A DNA stretch of 64,000 nucleotides, taken from contig JAHEBM010000014.1 in assembly GCA_024642245.1 (NCBI GenBank), positions 1-64,000 of the forward strand, given 5' to 3'. The position numbers and the translations under genes are program-made. The number at the start of each line of letters is the position of its first letter. Within the stretch, counting starts at the first letter, position 1. The DNA is from Haliea sp. GTDB taxonomy: Bacteria > Pseudomonadota > Gammaproteobacteria > Pseudomonadales > Halieaceae. Shown in pieces: positions 1-8,627 of the stretch. The notes beneath the pieces were generated by a model. It did not search any database, had not been told where the DNA came from, and was given only the letters and a program-made list of their open reading frames with translations.

Positions 1-1
1 T

Positions 2-541
2 TCCACCAATGACGCCTGTGTGCTGGTAGCCACGGGGGCGGCCGGCAATACACCCCTGGTCGATTCGGAATCCGAGCTCTACCCCGCGCTGCGGGATGCG
101 CTGGAGACAGTTTGCCTGGCCCTCGCGCAGGGCCTGGTGCGGGACGGGGAGGGGGCCAGTAAGTTTGTGACGGTGCAGGTCAATGGCGGGCGGCAGGAGC
201 AGGAGTGCCTGGACGTGGCCTTCACCATTGCGCACTCGCCCCTGGTCAAGACGGCACTATTTGCCAGCGATCCCAACTGGGGGCGGCTGCTGGCGGCCAT
301 CGGTCGCGCCGGTGTCGAGGATCTCGATGTCGATAAGGTCGGGGTTTATCTCAACGGGGTACTGATCGCCAGCGAAGGCTGCCGGGCGGCCAGTTATACC
401 GAGGAGCAGGGCATCGCGGCGATGGCCCCGGAGGATATCGTGATCCGCGTGGAACTGAACCGCGGCGAGCATGGTGCTGCCGTCTGGACAACGGATTTCT
501 CCTACGATTACGTTCGTATCAATGCCGAGTACCGCAGTTGA
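2..541 (+). CDS. argJ: ArgJ, bifunctional glutamate N-acetyltransferase/ornithine acetyltransferase, C-terminal part
   Basis: Only the last 179 residues are in the window; the reading frame is open from base 2, so the gene begins upstream. ArgJ moves the acetyl group from N-acetylornithine to glutamate in arginine synthesis and is made as a precursor that cleaves itself before an internal Thr; that site lies outside the window, so this piece belongs to the beta chain. Family marks seen are STNDACVLVATG at the start, ASDPNWGRLLAAIG in the middle and the ending DYVRINAEYRS, which is where ArgJ proteins normally stop. The stop codon is one base before the mutT start, so the two are probably cotranscribed. 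No sign of decay. Confidence 0.95.
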   Translation, partial: STNDACVLVATGAAGNTPLVDSESELYPALRDALETVCLALAQGLVRDGEGASKFVTVQVNGGRQEQECLDVAFTIAHSPLVKTALFASDPNWGRLLAAIGRAGVEDLDVDKVGVYLNGVLIASEGCRAASYTEEQGIAAMAPEDIVIRVELNRGEHGAAVWTTDFSYDYVRINAEYRS

Positions 542-542
542 G

Positions 543-959
543 ATGAGCGAGGTCCATGTCGCTGTCGGGGTGGTGCTCGACCAGGAGCGCCGGGTTCTCA
601 TCACCCGGCGGGCCAGCGACAGTCACCAGGGCGGCCTCTGGGAGTTTCCCGGAGGTAAGGTCGAGGCGGGAGAGTCGCTGGCTGCAGCGCTGGCGAGGGA
701 GTTGCTCGAGGAACTCGGCATCGAAATCGGCCGCACCAGTCCGTTGCTTGAAGTCCGGCACGATTACGGTGACAAGCGGGTATTGCTTGACGTGCATGTG
801 GTGTGGGAGTTCCAGGGGCAGGCCCTGGGGCTGGAAAGCCAGCCGCTGGCCTGGGTTGAGGCAACGGCCCTGGAGAGCTACCCCTTTCCCGCGGCCAATG
901 TACCCATTATCCGCGCAGTCGGTGTCCTGCTGACGACGCCCGGTCGCAAAAGGGTCTAG
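543..959 (+). CDS. mutT: MutT-type Nudix hydrolase (8-oxo-dGTP diphosphatase)
   Basis: 138 residues. MutT removes 8-oxo-dGTP from the nucleotide pool and so prevents A:T to C:G transversions. A complete Nudix box is visible at about residues 35-57 (GGKVEAGE followed seven residues later by RELLEELGI), with the FPGGK lead-in typical of MutT. The frame stays open upstream to 471, but the ATG at 543 is chosen because it follows the argJ stop immediately and gives the usual MutT N-terminus (MSEVHVAVGVV). The 3' end overlaps the convergent coaE end by a few bases. No thiamine-phosphate synthase fusion is present, unlike some gammaproteobacterial MutT proteins. Confidence 0.93.
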   Translation: MSEVHVAVGVVLDQERRVLITRRASDSHQGGLWEFPGGKVEAGESLAAALARELLEELGIEIGRTSPLLEVRHDYGDKRVLLDVHVVWEFQGQALGLESQPLAWVEATALESYPFPAANVPIIRAVGVLLTTPGRKRV

Positions 960-1576
960 CCTGGCGAGGGCTTGGTCGAGGCTTCCGCGCGTTGCAGGAA
1001 TTCCTTGTGCAGTTCACTGACGACCGAATCCAGTTCCACCAGGGACTTCGAGTTATCGATGACGATGTCGGCCAGCGCGAGCCGCTGTTGCCGCGGCATC
1101 TGGGCGGCCATGATGCGACGGATCTGCTCCTCGCTGTTGCCGTCGCGCAGGGTTGCACGCTGTAGTTGGGTCTGTTCGTCCACGTCCACTACCACCACAC
1201 AATCCACCAGGCCCTTTTGCTGGGTTTCCAGCAGCAATGGCGAGCTGAGTATGCTGTAAGGCGAGTCTGCCGCAGCAAGTTGCCGACTGATTTCCTGGCC
1301 GATAAGGGGGTGGGTGAGCCGCTCCAGCCAGTGGCGCTGACCCTCGTTGGCGAATACGCGCTGCCGCAATGCGGCCCTGTCCAGGGTGCCATCGGCAGCC
1401 ATCACGTCCTGGCCGAAGTGGTCCGCGATGGCGGCCAGCGCGGCACCGCCGGGCTCTACAATAATGCGGGCGGCGATGTCCGCGTCCACAACCGTAATGC
1501 CCAGTCGCTGGAAACGTTCGGTGACGGCGGATTTCCCGCTGCCAATGCCGCCGGTGATGCCTACCACGAGGCTCAT
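956..1576 (-). CDS. coaE: Dephospho-CoA kinase
   Basis: 206 residues, the normal length for CoaE, which phosphorylates the ribose 3'-OH of dephospho-CoA in the last step of coenzyme A synthesis. The P-loop GITGGIGSGKS is at residues 6-16, followed by the DADIAARIIVEPG segment that contacts the substrate. The ATG at 1576 shares its A with the pilD stop (TGATG), so translation is likely coupled to pilD; an in-frame TTG one codon upstream is less likely. The pilD-coaE pairing is common in gammaproteobacteria. The small gyrase-inhibitor gene yacG that often follows coaE is absent here; the next gene is convergent mutT. Confidence 0.95.
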   Translation of the reverse strand: MSLVVGITGGIGSGKSAVTERFQRLGITVVDADIAARIIVEPGGAALAAIADHFGQDVMAADGTLDRAALRQRVFANEGQRHWLERLTHPLIGQEISRQLAAADSPYSILSSPLLLETQQKGLVDCVVVVDVDEQTQLQRATLRDGNSEEQIRRIMAAQMPRQQRLALADIVIDNSKSLVELDSVVSELHKEFLQRAEASTKPSPG

Positions 1577-2442
1577 CAATTCAACCCCGCCGCGCCCAGG
1601 TAGCGGCTGGTGATGGCATCACCCCAGATCAGCGAAATCCAGCCTGCGGCCGCCAGGTAGGGGCCAAAGGGGATGGGCACCTCTCGCCCCCGCCCCCGGA
1701 GCAGCATCAGTGCAATGCCGCAGACGGCACCCACCAGCGAAGACAGCAGGATGATAAGCGGCAGGGCTTGCCAGCCAAGCCAGGCGCCGAGCGCCGCCAG
1801 CAATTTGAAGTCGCCGTAGCCCATGCCGTCTTTCCCGGTAAGGAGCTTGAACAACCAGTACACACTCCACAGCACAAGGTAGCCCAGCATGGCGCCGATA
1901 ACGGCATCCGCGAGGCTCACGTAGGTGTCTCCCAGGTTGAATAGCAGTCCCAGCCACAACAGCGGCAGGGTGATATCGTCGGGCAGCAGCTTGTGGTCCA
2001 GGTCGATCATCGTCAGGACGAGCAGCGCCCAGGTGAAGGTGATCGCCCCCAGCAGGGCCACCGACGGGGGGAAAAAGCAAGCCAGGGAGAGCGTCAGTAG
2101 GCCGGTGGCCAGTTCCACGGCAGGATAGCGCAGCGATATGCCCGCGCCGCAGGTTGCGCATTTTCCGCGCAGCAGCAGGTAGCTGAGGACCGGGATGTTG
2201 TGCCAGGGCTTGATGCCGGTGCCGCAGTGGGGGCAGTGGGAGTTGGGGGTTGCCAGCGTCAGCCGCGCGGCATCCTTTTCCTGCTCCAGTTCGAGTAATT
2301 CACAGCAGTCCCTGCGCCAGCGGGACTCCATCATGAGTGGCAGTCGGTAAATAACGACGTTGAAAAAACTGCCCACGACGAGCCCAAGGCTGAACAGGCA
2401 AAGGGGCAACAGCCAATCGACCTGGTTGAAGATATCCAGCAT
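1576..2442 (-). CDS. pilD: Type IV prepilin peptidase/N-methyltransferase
   Basis: 288 residues. PilD cuts the leader of type IV prepilins and pseudopilins at the inner membrane and methylates the new N-terminus. The cytoplasmic loop carries both CxxC pairs (Cys70/73 and Cys95/98), and the two membrane-embedded aspartates of this aspartyl protease family are seen in IDLDHKLLPD (about residues 147-155) and GYGDFK (Asp210). Several hydrophobic spans follow. It is the last pil gene of the pilB-pilC-pilD run. Because the gsp operon at 32-44 kb has no peptidase gene of its own, PilD probably also processes GspG-K; that is inference from known sharing in other species. Confidence 0.96.
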   Translation of the reverse strand: MLDIFNQVDWLLPLCLFSLGLVVGSFFNVVIYRLPLMMESRWRRDCCELLELEQEKDAARLTLATPNSHCPHCGTGIKPWHNIPVLSYLLLRGKCATCGAGISLRYPAVELATGLLTLSLACFFPPSVALLGAITFTWALLVLTMIDLDHKLLPDDITLPLLWLGLLFNLGDTYVSLADAVIGAMLGYLVLWSVYWLFKLLTGKDGMGYGDFKLLAALGAWLGWQALPLIILLSSLVGAVCGIALMLLRGRGREVPIPFGPYLAAAGWISLIWGDAITSRYLGAAGLN

Positions 2443-2472
2443 CCGGTGGCTTCGCTACCCTTGCGGGAGGCG

Positions 2473-3693
2473 CTATATCACCGAGCCAAGCATGAAGATT
2501 GGCAGGTACATGGCCACCATGAGGCCACCGACGAGCACACCGAGAATGGCCATAATCATGGGCTCCATCAGTGAGCTCAGGCTGTCCACGGCGTTGTCCA
2601 CGGCCTCCTCGTAATGGCTGGCCACCTTGTCCAGCATATCATCCAGTGCACCCGACTCCTCGCCGATGGACATCATCTGCAGCAGCATATTGGGGAATAT
2701 GCCGGTCGCCTTGGTGGAGGAGTACAGGCTCGAACCGCTGGTCACGTCATCCCTGATGCGGCGTATGGCCTTGGCGTAGACCGAGTTGCCCGCGGCGCCA
2801 GCCGTTGATTCGAGCGCCTCCACCAACGGCACACCCGCGGCGAAGGTCGTCGCCAGCGTACGTGAAAAGCGGGCGATGACGGAGTCGTGAACGATACCGC
2901 CAAATATAGGCAGGCGCAGGGTCAGCCGGTCGAGGAATTCCGCAAAGGGAACCGAGCGCAGTTTCGCCTCCCGGAAGACAAAAATCGCGGCGATGATGAT
3001 CAGCAGGATGACAAACCACCATTTCTGCACAAAATTTGAAATGGTGAGAACGAACAGGGTAAAGGCGGGCAGGTCGGACCCGAAGCTGCGAAAGGTCTCG
3101 GCAAATTGCGGCACAACCTTGACCAGGAGGATGCCGGTGACCACGATGGCGACCACGACAACGGCCGTCGGGTAGGTCAGGGCTTTTTTTATCTTGGCCT
3201 TGAGCTGTTCGGTTTTCTCCTTGTAGGTTGCCACCCGGTCGAGCATCACCTCCAGGGTACCGGAGTCCTCGCCCGAGGCCACCAGGGAGCAGAACAGGTC
3301 GTCAAACATGCGCGGGTGCTTGGCGAGTGAGGGTGCGAGGCCGCTGCCGGCTGCCACATCATTCCTGATCGTGTTGACCAGTGCCTGCATTTTGGGTTTC
3401 TCGGAACCCTCGGCCACAATTTCAAAGCTTTGTACCAGGGGTACGCCGGCCTTGAGCATGGTGGCCATTTGTCGTGTAAATACCGCGATATCGGCAGGCT
3501 TGATCGCCTTCCCACCGCTGCCAAACAGCGGCTTGGCTTTTTTCTTCACGTTTTTGGGTTTGATCCCCTGGCGCCGCAGCTGCGCCTTGGCCATGGCCGG
3601 GCTGGCAGCCCGAATCTCGCCCTTGCTGTCGCGGCCGGCCTTGTCGATGCCGCTCCAGATAAAAATATCACTGCGCGTTGCACTTGTAGCCAT
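2473..3693 (-). CDS. pilC: Type IV pilus inner-membrane platform protein PilC
   Basis: 406 residues with two GspF/PilC repeats. The first starts near residue 70 (FTRQMATMLKAGVPLVQSFEI), the second near residue 272 (FSRTLATTFAAGVPLVEAL), each followed by a hydrophobic segment, and the protein ends in the usual long hydrophobic tail. PilC anchors the assembly and retraction ATPases at the inner membrane. The ATG at 3693 is 51 bases after the pilB stop. The N-terminal FIWSGIDKAGRDSKGEI is typical for PilC and distinguishes it from the GspF paralogue at 37.1-38.3 kb. Confidence 0.96.
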   Translation of the reverse strand: MATSATRSDIFIWSGIDKAGRDSKGEIRAASPAMAKAQLRRQGIKPKNVKKKAKPLFGSGGKAIKPADIAVFTRQMATMLKAGVPLVQSFEIVAEGSEKPKMQALVNTIRNDVAAGSGLAPSLAKHPRMFDDLFCSLVASGEDSGTLEVMLDRVATYKEKTEQLKAKIKKALTYPTAVVVVAIVVTGILLVKVVPQFAETFRSFGSDLPAFTLFVLTISNFVQKWWFVILLIIIAAIFVFREAKLRSVPFAEFLDRLTLRLPIFGGIVHDSVIARFSRTLATTFAAGVPLVEALESTAGAAGNSVYAKAIRRIRDDVTSGSSLYSSTKATGIFPNMLLQMMSIGEESGALDDMLDKVASHYEEAVDNAVDSLSSLMEPMIMAILGVLVGGLMVAMYLPIFMLGSVI

Positions 3694-3744
3694 GATGGTA
3701 TCGCCCCTGTGCCCGGTGTCCCCGGTTCTCTAGATTTTTCTGGT

Positions 3745-5472
3745 CTAATCTACCGTGATGCGGTTTGCTTCTTCAAGACTGGTCAGCCCCTGCGCCACTT
3801 TCTTCAGGGCAGACTTTCTCAGGTCGTTGAAGCCCTCCGCCCGCGCCTGCTCGTGGATCTGTATGGAATTGCCCTCTTCCATGATGATCCGTGCGATCGC
3901 GGGAGTGACACGCACCACCTCGTAAATACCGACCCGTCCCTTGTAGCCTTCGTGACACTGTGCGCAGCCCACGGCTTTCTTGATAGTGGCAGTGGCCAGT
4001 TGTTCCTCGGTAAAACCCATTTTCAACAGCGCGTCCTGGGGAACGTCATCCAGCGGCGCACTGCACTCCTTGCACAGCCTTCGCGCCAGTCGCTGGGCGA
4101 TGATCAGGCTGACCGAGGACGCCACGTTGAATGCCGGGACACCCATATTGAGCAGGCGGGTCACGGTTTCGGCGGCGCTGTTGGTGTGCAGTGTCGAAAG
4201 CACGAGGTGGCCGGTCTGTGCCGCCTTGATGGCTATTTCCGCTGTCTCCAGGTCCCGGATCTCCCCCACCATGATGATGTCCGGGTCCTGGCGCAGGAAT
4301 GAGCGCAGGGCCTCGGCAAAATTGAGGCCCACCTTGGCATTGACGTGGACCTGGTTGATCCCCTCCAGGTTGATTTCCACCGGGTCTTCCGCGGTGGAGA
4401 TATTCCGCTCCGCCGTATTCAGGATATTGAGGCCGGTGTACAGGGAGACGGTTTTACCCGATCCCGTGGGACCCGTCACGAGGATCATGCCCTGGGGTTG
4501 GTTCAGGGTCTTCAGGTACATCTCTTTCTGTTCCGGTTCGTATCCCAGGGCGTCGATACCCATTTGCGCACTGGTCGGGTCCAGGATACGCAACACGATT
4601 TTTTCCCCGAACAGGGTGGGCAGGGTATTCACCCGGAAGTCGATTGCCCGGTTGCGTGAGAGCTTCATCTGGATACGGCCATCCTGGGGCATGCGCCGTT
4701 CCGAGATGTCCATTTGCGACATCACCTTGAGGCGCGCCGACAGGCGCGGGGCCAGGTTCTTTGGCGGTTTTACCACTTCACGCAGGATACCGTCGGTGCG
4801 AAAGCGCACCCGGTAGTTCTTTTCATAGGGCTCGAAATGTATATCCGACGCGCCCTGCTTGATGGCGTCGATCAGCACCTTGTTGACGAAGCGCACGATA
4901 GGCGTCTCGTCGACGTTTTCATTCCCTGTCGCGCCGTCCTCATCGCCGCCCTCCGCCACGGCAGAGACGTCGATGTCATCCAGGTCCGCGGAATCCAGGT
5001 CCGCCAGGCCATCGCCAAGCTGGTCCTGCGCGTCGACCCATTTGCTGATGGCCTTGGTTAGCGCGCGGTCCTCGATCAATATGGCGTCGGTATTGATCCC
5101 GGTGTGGAACTTGATCTCGTCGAGGGCGGCCAGGTTGGTGGGGTCGGACACCGCGATAAACAAGCGGTTGCCCCGGCGGAACAGCGGCAGGGCGTGATGC
5201 CTGGTGGCCAGGGCGACATCGACCAGCCCCTCCGGTGCGGCGCTGGGGTTGAAGGCGGCTAAATCAAATAGCGGCACACCGAATTCGTGCGAGGCCACTT
5301 CTGCCAGGCGCTGGCTGTCGACAGCTTTCTTTTCCACGAGGTATTGGACGAAAGGCATACGCTCGAGGGATGCGTCCTTCTGCGCCTGGGATGCGGCCTG
5401 TGCACTGATCAGGCCCTCGGCGACAAGTCGCCCCGCCAGTCCGCTAAGTTGCCCGATTGCCTTTTCGTTCAT
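3745..5472 (-). CDS. pilB: Type IV pilus assembly ATPase PilB
   Basis: 575 residues. PilB is the hexameric cytoplasmic ATPase that drives pilus extension. Visible parts are an N-terminal GspE-type domain (about 1-150), the Walker A GPTGSGKT, an Asp box and Walker B region (DPDIIMVGEIRDLETAE), the His box (HLVLSTLHTNSAAET) and two zinc-binding Cys pairs (CKEC and CAQC) near the C-terminus. The frame is open 96 bases further upstream, but the ATG at 5472 begins with MNEKAIGQLSGLAGRLV, the usual PilB N-terminus, and the extension is basic, low-complexity sequence. Divergent from pilA across a 595-base intergenic region. Confidence 0.95.
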   Translation of the reverse strand: MNEKAIGQLSGLAGRLVAEGLISAQAASQAQKDASLERMPFVQYLVEKKAVDSQRLAEVASHEFGVPLFDLAAFNPSAAPEGLVDVALATRHHALPLFRRGNRLFIAVSDPTNLAALDEIKFHTGINTDAILIEDRALTKAISKWVDAQDQLGDGLADLDSADLDDIDVSAVAEGGDEDGATGNENVDETPIVRFVNKVLIDAIKQGASDIHFEPYEKNYRVRFRTDGILREVVKPPKNLAPRLSARLKVMSQMDISERRMPQDGRIQMKLSRNRAIDFRVNTLPTLFGEKIVLRILDPTSAQMGIDALGYEPEQKEMYLKTLNQPQGMILVTGPTGSGKTVSLYTGLNILNTAERNISTAEDPVEINLEGINQVHVNAKVGLNFAEALRSFLRQDPDIIMVGEIRDLETAEIAIKAAQTGHLVLSTLHTNSAAETVTRLLNMGVPAFNVASSVSLIIAQRLARRLCKECSAPLDDVPQDALLKMGFTEEQLATATIKKAVGCAQCHEGYKGRVGIYEVVRVTPAIARIIMEEGNSIQIHEQARAEGFNDLRKSALKKVAQGLTSLEEANRITVD

Positions 5473-5822
5473 CCGTGCCCTGCCCCTACCGCCGCTGTGC
5501 CGCTTCCCTGCTGCATCAATAATACCCGCAGTTATCTGATCGCCCCGCCAAAGCTTTTTGCGTCGCAAACCGCAATTTTGTCTGAAAGCGCATTTTCATT
5601 ATCGCAAGAAGTATACCCAGCCAGCGACCCCACTCCTAGTGCTCTGGCAAGGCTAATTGGTCGAATTTAAGTTAATTTTACAGGGCTGCGGCGACCCGGT
5701 CCGTCAGCCGGGACAGAACGGGCCGAAGCAATTCCGGTGGCAGAAACAGCAGCTGGTTGTGGCAGGCGCAGATTTTTAAAACCCTGGACCTGTCGTGGCG
5801 GTGAGGGGATAGGCGCAAAGCG

Positions 5823-5835
5823 GACAAAAATTGTC
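5823..5835. promoter_or_regulatory. Inverted repeat, candidate enhancer/operator for pilA (PilR-like activator site)
   Basis: GACAA-AAA-TTGTC is a perfect five-base inverted repeat 130 bases upstream of the sigma-54 promoter, a normal distance for an enhancer bound by a sigma-54 activator. PilR sites at Pseudomonas pilA contain TGTC units, which this repeat also has. The match is short, so the assignment to PilR is inference; pilS and pilR are not in this window. Confidence 0.4.
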
Positions 5836-5964
5836 ACTATATGGCACCCCGGGGCGCGTGCGGGTCGCGGTGATATCCCCCACATTTTTTTAATTGGACA
5901 CGAAGGCGCCCCTAACTGGCTGAAATATAAGTAAATAAAATTTTTAGTCTTTTTTAGTTCGGAG

Positions 5965-5981
5965 TTGGCACGTGGTTTGCA
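5965..5981 (+). promoter_or_regulatory. Sigma-54 (RpoN) promoter of pilA
   Basis: TTGGCACGTGGTTTGCA contains the -24 element TGGCACG and the -12 element TTGCA separated by TGGT, which fits the RpoN consensus with GG and GC at the invariant positions. Transcription would start near 5992, about 76 bases before the pilA ATG. Type IV pilin genes in gammaproteobacteria are classically RpoN/PilR-dependent. The T-rich tract directly upstream is also typical. Confidence 0.85.
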
Positions 5982-6067
5982 AAATATCCTGTGCAGTCGT
6001 TGGTACCGGCCCGTCAGAGGGCTGTGTTACCGATAATCAAGCACACATCCACCATGGGGATAGCAAA

Positions 6068-6571
6068 ATGAACATTCAAAAGAAACAACAGGGTTTTACC
6101 CTTATCGAACTGATGATCGTGATCGCGATCGTCGGTATTCTGGCCGCCATCGCGCTGCCGGCATACCAGGACTACACGGTGCGCGCCAAGGTGTCTGAGG
6201 CGATGGTCAACCTGGCGGAAGCAAAGACCACAATAGCCGAGTTCTATTCCGCAAATAATTATTTCCCGGAAGATTCGGCCGAAGCGGGCATCAACACAAA
6301 CCCGAATACCGACATCGTGGCGTCGATCGTGTACTCCTCAGATTTTGGTACCTCGGGTCTGCCGAGTATTGGCGCTTATGTAAAAGCTGAGATTATTCCC
6401 AACGGAACCGCCGGCGAAACGTATTCCTTCTACTTGTCCGGCGTTACGAGTGCAGGCAACCGCATTATATGGGTCTGCAAAAAGGGCACATCAGCCTACA
6501 CTGGCGGCAGCATCGGGGCAGCCGACAACATTATGGAATCGAAGTACCTGCCAGCCAACTGTCGCGGCTAG
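6068..6571 (+). CDS. pilA: Type IVa major pilin PilA
   Basis: 167 residues: a nine-residue basic leader ending in Gly, then [20 protein letters not shown], with Phe1 and Glu5 of the mature protein as expected for a type IVa pilin cut and methylated by PilD. The helix continues into [12 protein letters not shown]. Two cysteines (137 and 165) would form the C-terminal disulfide loop, which encloses several Ser/Thr residues. The protein ends CRG, so it lacks the C-terminal Ser that is the glycosylation site of P. aeruginosa group I pilins. The ATG at 6068 follows GGGGA at 6057-6061; an upstream in-frame start would put the promoter inside the gene. GC is lower than in the flanking genes, as is common for pilins. 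Confidence 0.95.
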   Translation: MNIQKKQQGFTLIELMIVIAIVGILAAIALPAYQDYTVRAKVSEAMVNLAEAKTTIAEFYSANNYFPEDSAEAGINTNPNTDIVASIVYSSDFGTSGLPSIGAYVKAEIIPNGTAGETYSFYLSGVTSAGNRIIWVCKKGTSAYTGGSIGAADNIMESKYLPANCRG

Positions 6572-6588
6572 TACCTGGATTGTCTTGA

Positions 6589-6614
6589 AGCCCGGCATGT
6601 CCGGGCTTTTTTTA
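6589..6614 (+). terminator. Rho-independent terminator after pilA
   Basis: AGCCCGG-CATGT-CCGGGCT forms a seven-base-pair GC-rich stem with a five-base loop, followed directly by a run of seven T. It lies 18 bases after the pilA stop and separates pilA from the glycosyltransferase-like genes, so those are either on their own promoter or reached only by read-through. Confidence 0.9.
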
Positions 6615-6671
6615 TTTCCTGAGTCTCGCAGGAAACTGGCGTTGATGGACAGGTAGGTCTTTCCCTCAGTT

Positions 6672-8627
6672 ATGCAAAAACCCAAGATCTCGCCCTTGTA
6701 TCCGTTGCTTCTGCTGCTGGCCGTATTGACGGCTTACTGGCCCGGTCTTGGCGGTTCCCTTCTTTTTGATGACACGCCAGCGCTTGCCGGCAATGAACTG
6801 GTCCAGATAGGCGGGGAGAGCTTTGACCAGTGGCGCGTAGCGGCGCTCAGCTCGAACTCCGGCCCGTTGAAGCGGCCTCTGGCCATGCTCACTTTTGCTG
6901 CGAATCATGTCGCCGCCGGTACTTTCTCCGCCTTCGCGCTCAAGGTGACGAATCTCGCTATTCATATTTTCACTGCGGTACTGCTGTATTTTCTTTTTTG
7001 CGAGATACTCGCTGTCCTTGATTTTGGCCACGATACCGACACCCGCCGCCAGGTGGCGCTCCTTGCCGCGGCAATCTGGCTGTTGCACCCGCTCAATGTA
7101 TCCACCGTATTGTACGCCGTGCAGCGCATGGCCCAGTTGGCCGGCCTCTTTGCCGTTGCGGGACTGCTTGTGTTTGTGCGCTACCGGCGGCGATGGGCGC
7201 TTTGCAGTCCTCCCGCCGGGGAGCTTTTCGCCGCTGTGCTCTGGTTGCTGCTGCTGACAGTGTTGGCGGCTCTTTCCAAGGAAAATGGCGCGCTCTTGCC
7301 CTGGCTGATTGTCGTGCTGGAAGTCTGTATCTTTCGCGGTGCCTGGGCTGGAAGACCGAACCGGTATCTTGCATTGGCGGGATGGGTGCTGCTGATTTTA
7401 CCCGTGCTCGTCGCGGCCCTGTTCATGTTGCTGAGCCCTGAGACCTTGACCGCGGGATATGCAGGGAGGGAGTTCGACCTGCAACAGCGGGTTATGACCC
7501 AGGTTCGCTTATTGTGGCGTTACATCGGTTGGATTTGTATCCCGAATATCAATGACATGGGCTTTCAGCACGACGACATTCCTGTTTCCACCGGGCTGTT
7601 CAAGCCGTTCACCACGGCACTGGCGCTGGGGACCTGGGCGCTGACGCTCGGACTGGTGATCGTATTCAGGCGTCGGTACCCGCTACTCCTGCTGGCCGTC
7701 CTGTTTTTCCTGGTAGGTCACAGCATGGAGTCCACCGTGTTGCCCCTGGAGATGGTTTACGAGCACCGCAATTACCTGCCGGGAATGATGATCTGCCTGG
7801 TCCTTGCGTCGGTTGTTATCTTGTCCACAGCTAACAGTAAGAAAATTGGGCTATGGTACCCCGTCATTGGGGTAATCGCCGTGCTTTGGCTGCTCCTGTT
7901 TATCCGCGCCCAGACCTGGTCGGATGAGTTAACCCTGAGTCGCATCAACCTTGCCCAGCATCCGGAGTCTTCACGGTCCAATTATTTTTACGCCAATGCG
8001 TTATTGCGCCACTACCGGCGCGGGGAGCAGCTAGGCCTGGATCAATCGGAAAAAAGTGACTCGCTTCTGCTGTCAAGGCACTATTTTGAGCGAATGTACC
8101 AGGCCAACAACCGGGACGTGGCAGCCCTGGTAATGTTGTTTTACCTGGACAGTCACTACTTTACCCAGCTGCAGGAACGGGTGGACTGGCTGGGTAAAAT
8201 TGAAACGCTGGTTGAGACTCGCGTATTGCAGCCATCGGACTGGAACGCCCTGGCGACCTTGTTTGACATTTTTTCGTCTGGCGCGGATGTGGCCAGCGAG
8301 TCACGGGTTCTTGGCATACTGGATACATTGTCATCGCGCTACCCCGGATCGGCGAACGTGCTTCGCTATCGTTACCAGTATTTGTCATCCAGAAATTTAC
8401 CGTCCCGGGAGCTTTTACCAATGCTGCAGCAGGCACAGGAGCTGGCGCCCGGTGCTACCTGGGTGTATTACGCTGCGCTTGGCGAGTCTGCGCGTGGCCA
8501 GGATGTTGCCGGCATGTATGACTCTGCCCGCCTTTGGATGCGGCATGACCCGCAGCGATACAGTCTCCACCAGCTGAAATTCCTGTTCGATGATACCCGG
8601 CCGCTTACCGGTGCGCCGCATGAATAA
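6672..8627 (+). CDS. Polytopic GT-C-like membrane glycosyltransferase with C-terminal helical domain (putative pilin glycosyltransferase)
   Basis: 651 residues. About the first 430 are multi-spanning membrane sequence; the rest is soluble, helix-rich and TPR-like. Asp33-Asp34 (LLFDDTPAL) lie in the first periplasmic loop, the place of the acidic motif of GT-C enzymes and of TMTC-type O-mannosyltransferases. Other marks are VSTVLYAVQRMA, LSKENGALLPWL, a second acidic motif (MGFQHDDIPVST) and STVLPLEMVYEHRNYLPG, resembling the ERLLYLPS segment of TMTC proteins. These enzymes use polyprenyl-phosphate sugars at the periplasmic face. Position after pilA suggests pilin as acceptor; this is inference. 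It could also act on other exported proteins or on lipid-linked glycans. The next gene is a paralogue and overlaps the stop by eight bases. Confidence 0.6.
   Translation: MQKPKISPLYPLLLLLAVLTAYWPGLGGSLLFDDTPALAGNELVQIGGESFDQWRVAALSSNSGPLKRPLAMLTFAANHVAAGTFSAFALKVTNLAIHIFTAVLLYFLFCEILAVLDFGHDTDTRRQVALLAAAIWLLHPLNVSTVLYAVQRMAQLAGLFAVAGLLVFVRYRRRWALCSPPAGELFAAVLWLLLLTVLAALSKENGALLPWLIVVLEVCIFRGAWAGRPNRYLALAGWVLLILPVLVAALFMLLSPETLTAGYAGREFDLQQRVMTQVRLLWRYIGWICIPNINDMGFQHDDIPVSTGLFKPFTTALALGTWALTLGLVIVFRRRYPLLLLAVLFFLVGHSMESTVLPLEMVYEHRNYLPGMMICLVLASVVILSTANSKKIGLWYPVIGVIAVLWLLLFIRAQTWSDELTLSRINLAQHPESSRSNYFYANALLRHYRRGEQLGLDQSEKSDSLLLSRHYFERMYQANNRDVAALVMLFYLDSHYFTQLQERVDWLGKIETLVETRVLQPSDWNALATLFDIFSSGADVASESRVLGILDTLSSRYPGSANVLRYRYQYLSSRNLPSRELLPMLQQAQELAPGATWVYYAALGESARGQDVAGMYDSARLWMRHDPQRYSLHQLKFLFDDTRPLTGAPHE

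Larger units (their letters stand above)
5473..6067. other. Divergent pilB/pilA intergenic region
   Basis: 595 bases without a gene, clearly more AT-rich than the flanks. It must contain the pilB promoter and the pilA promoter. I recognise a sigma-54 promoter at 5965-5981 and an inverted repeat at 5823-5835, annotated separately. The stretch 5920-5960 is a T/A-rich tract just upstream of the promoter, suited to DNA bending. Short open frames here show no protein-like character. I find no tRNA or clear small RNA. Confidence 0.6.
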
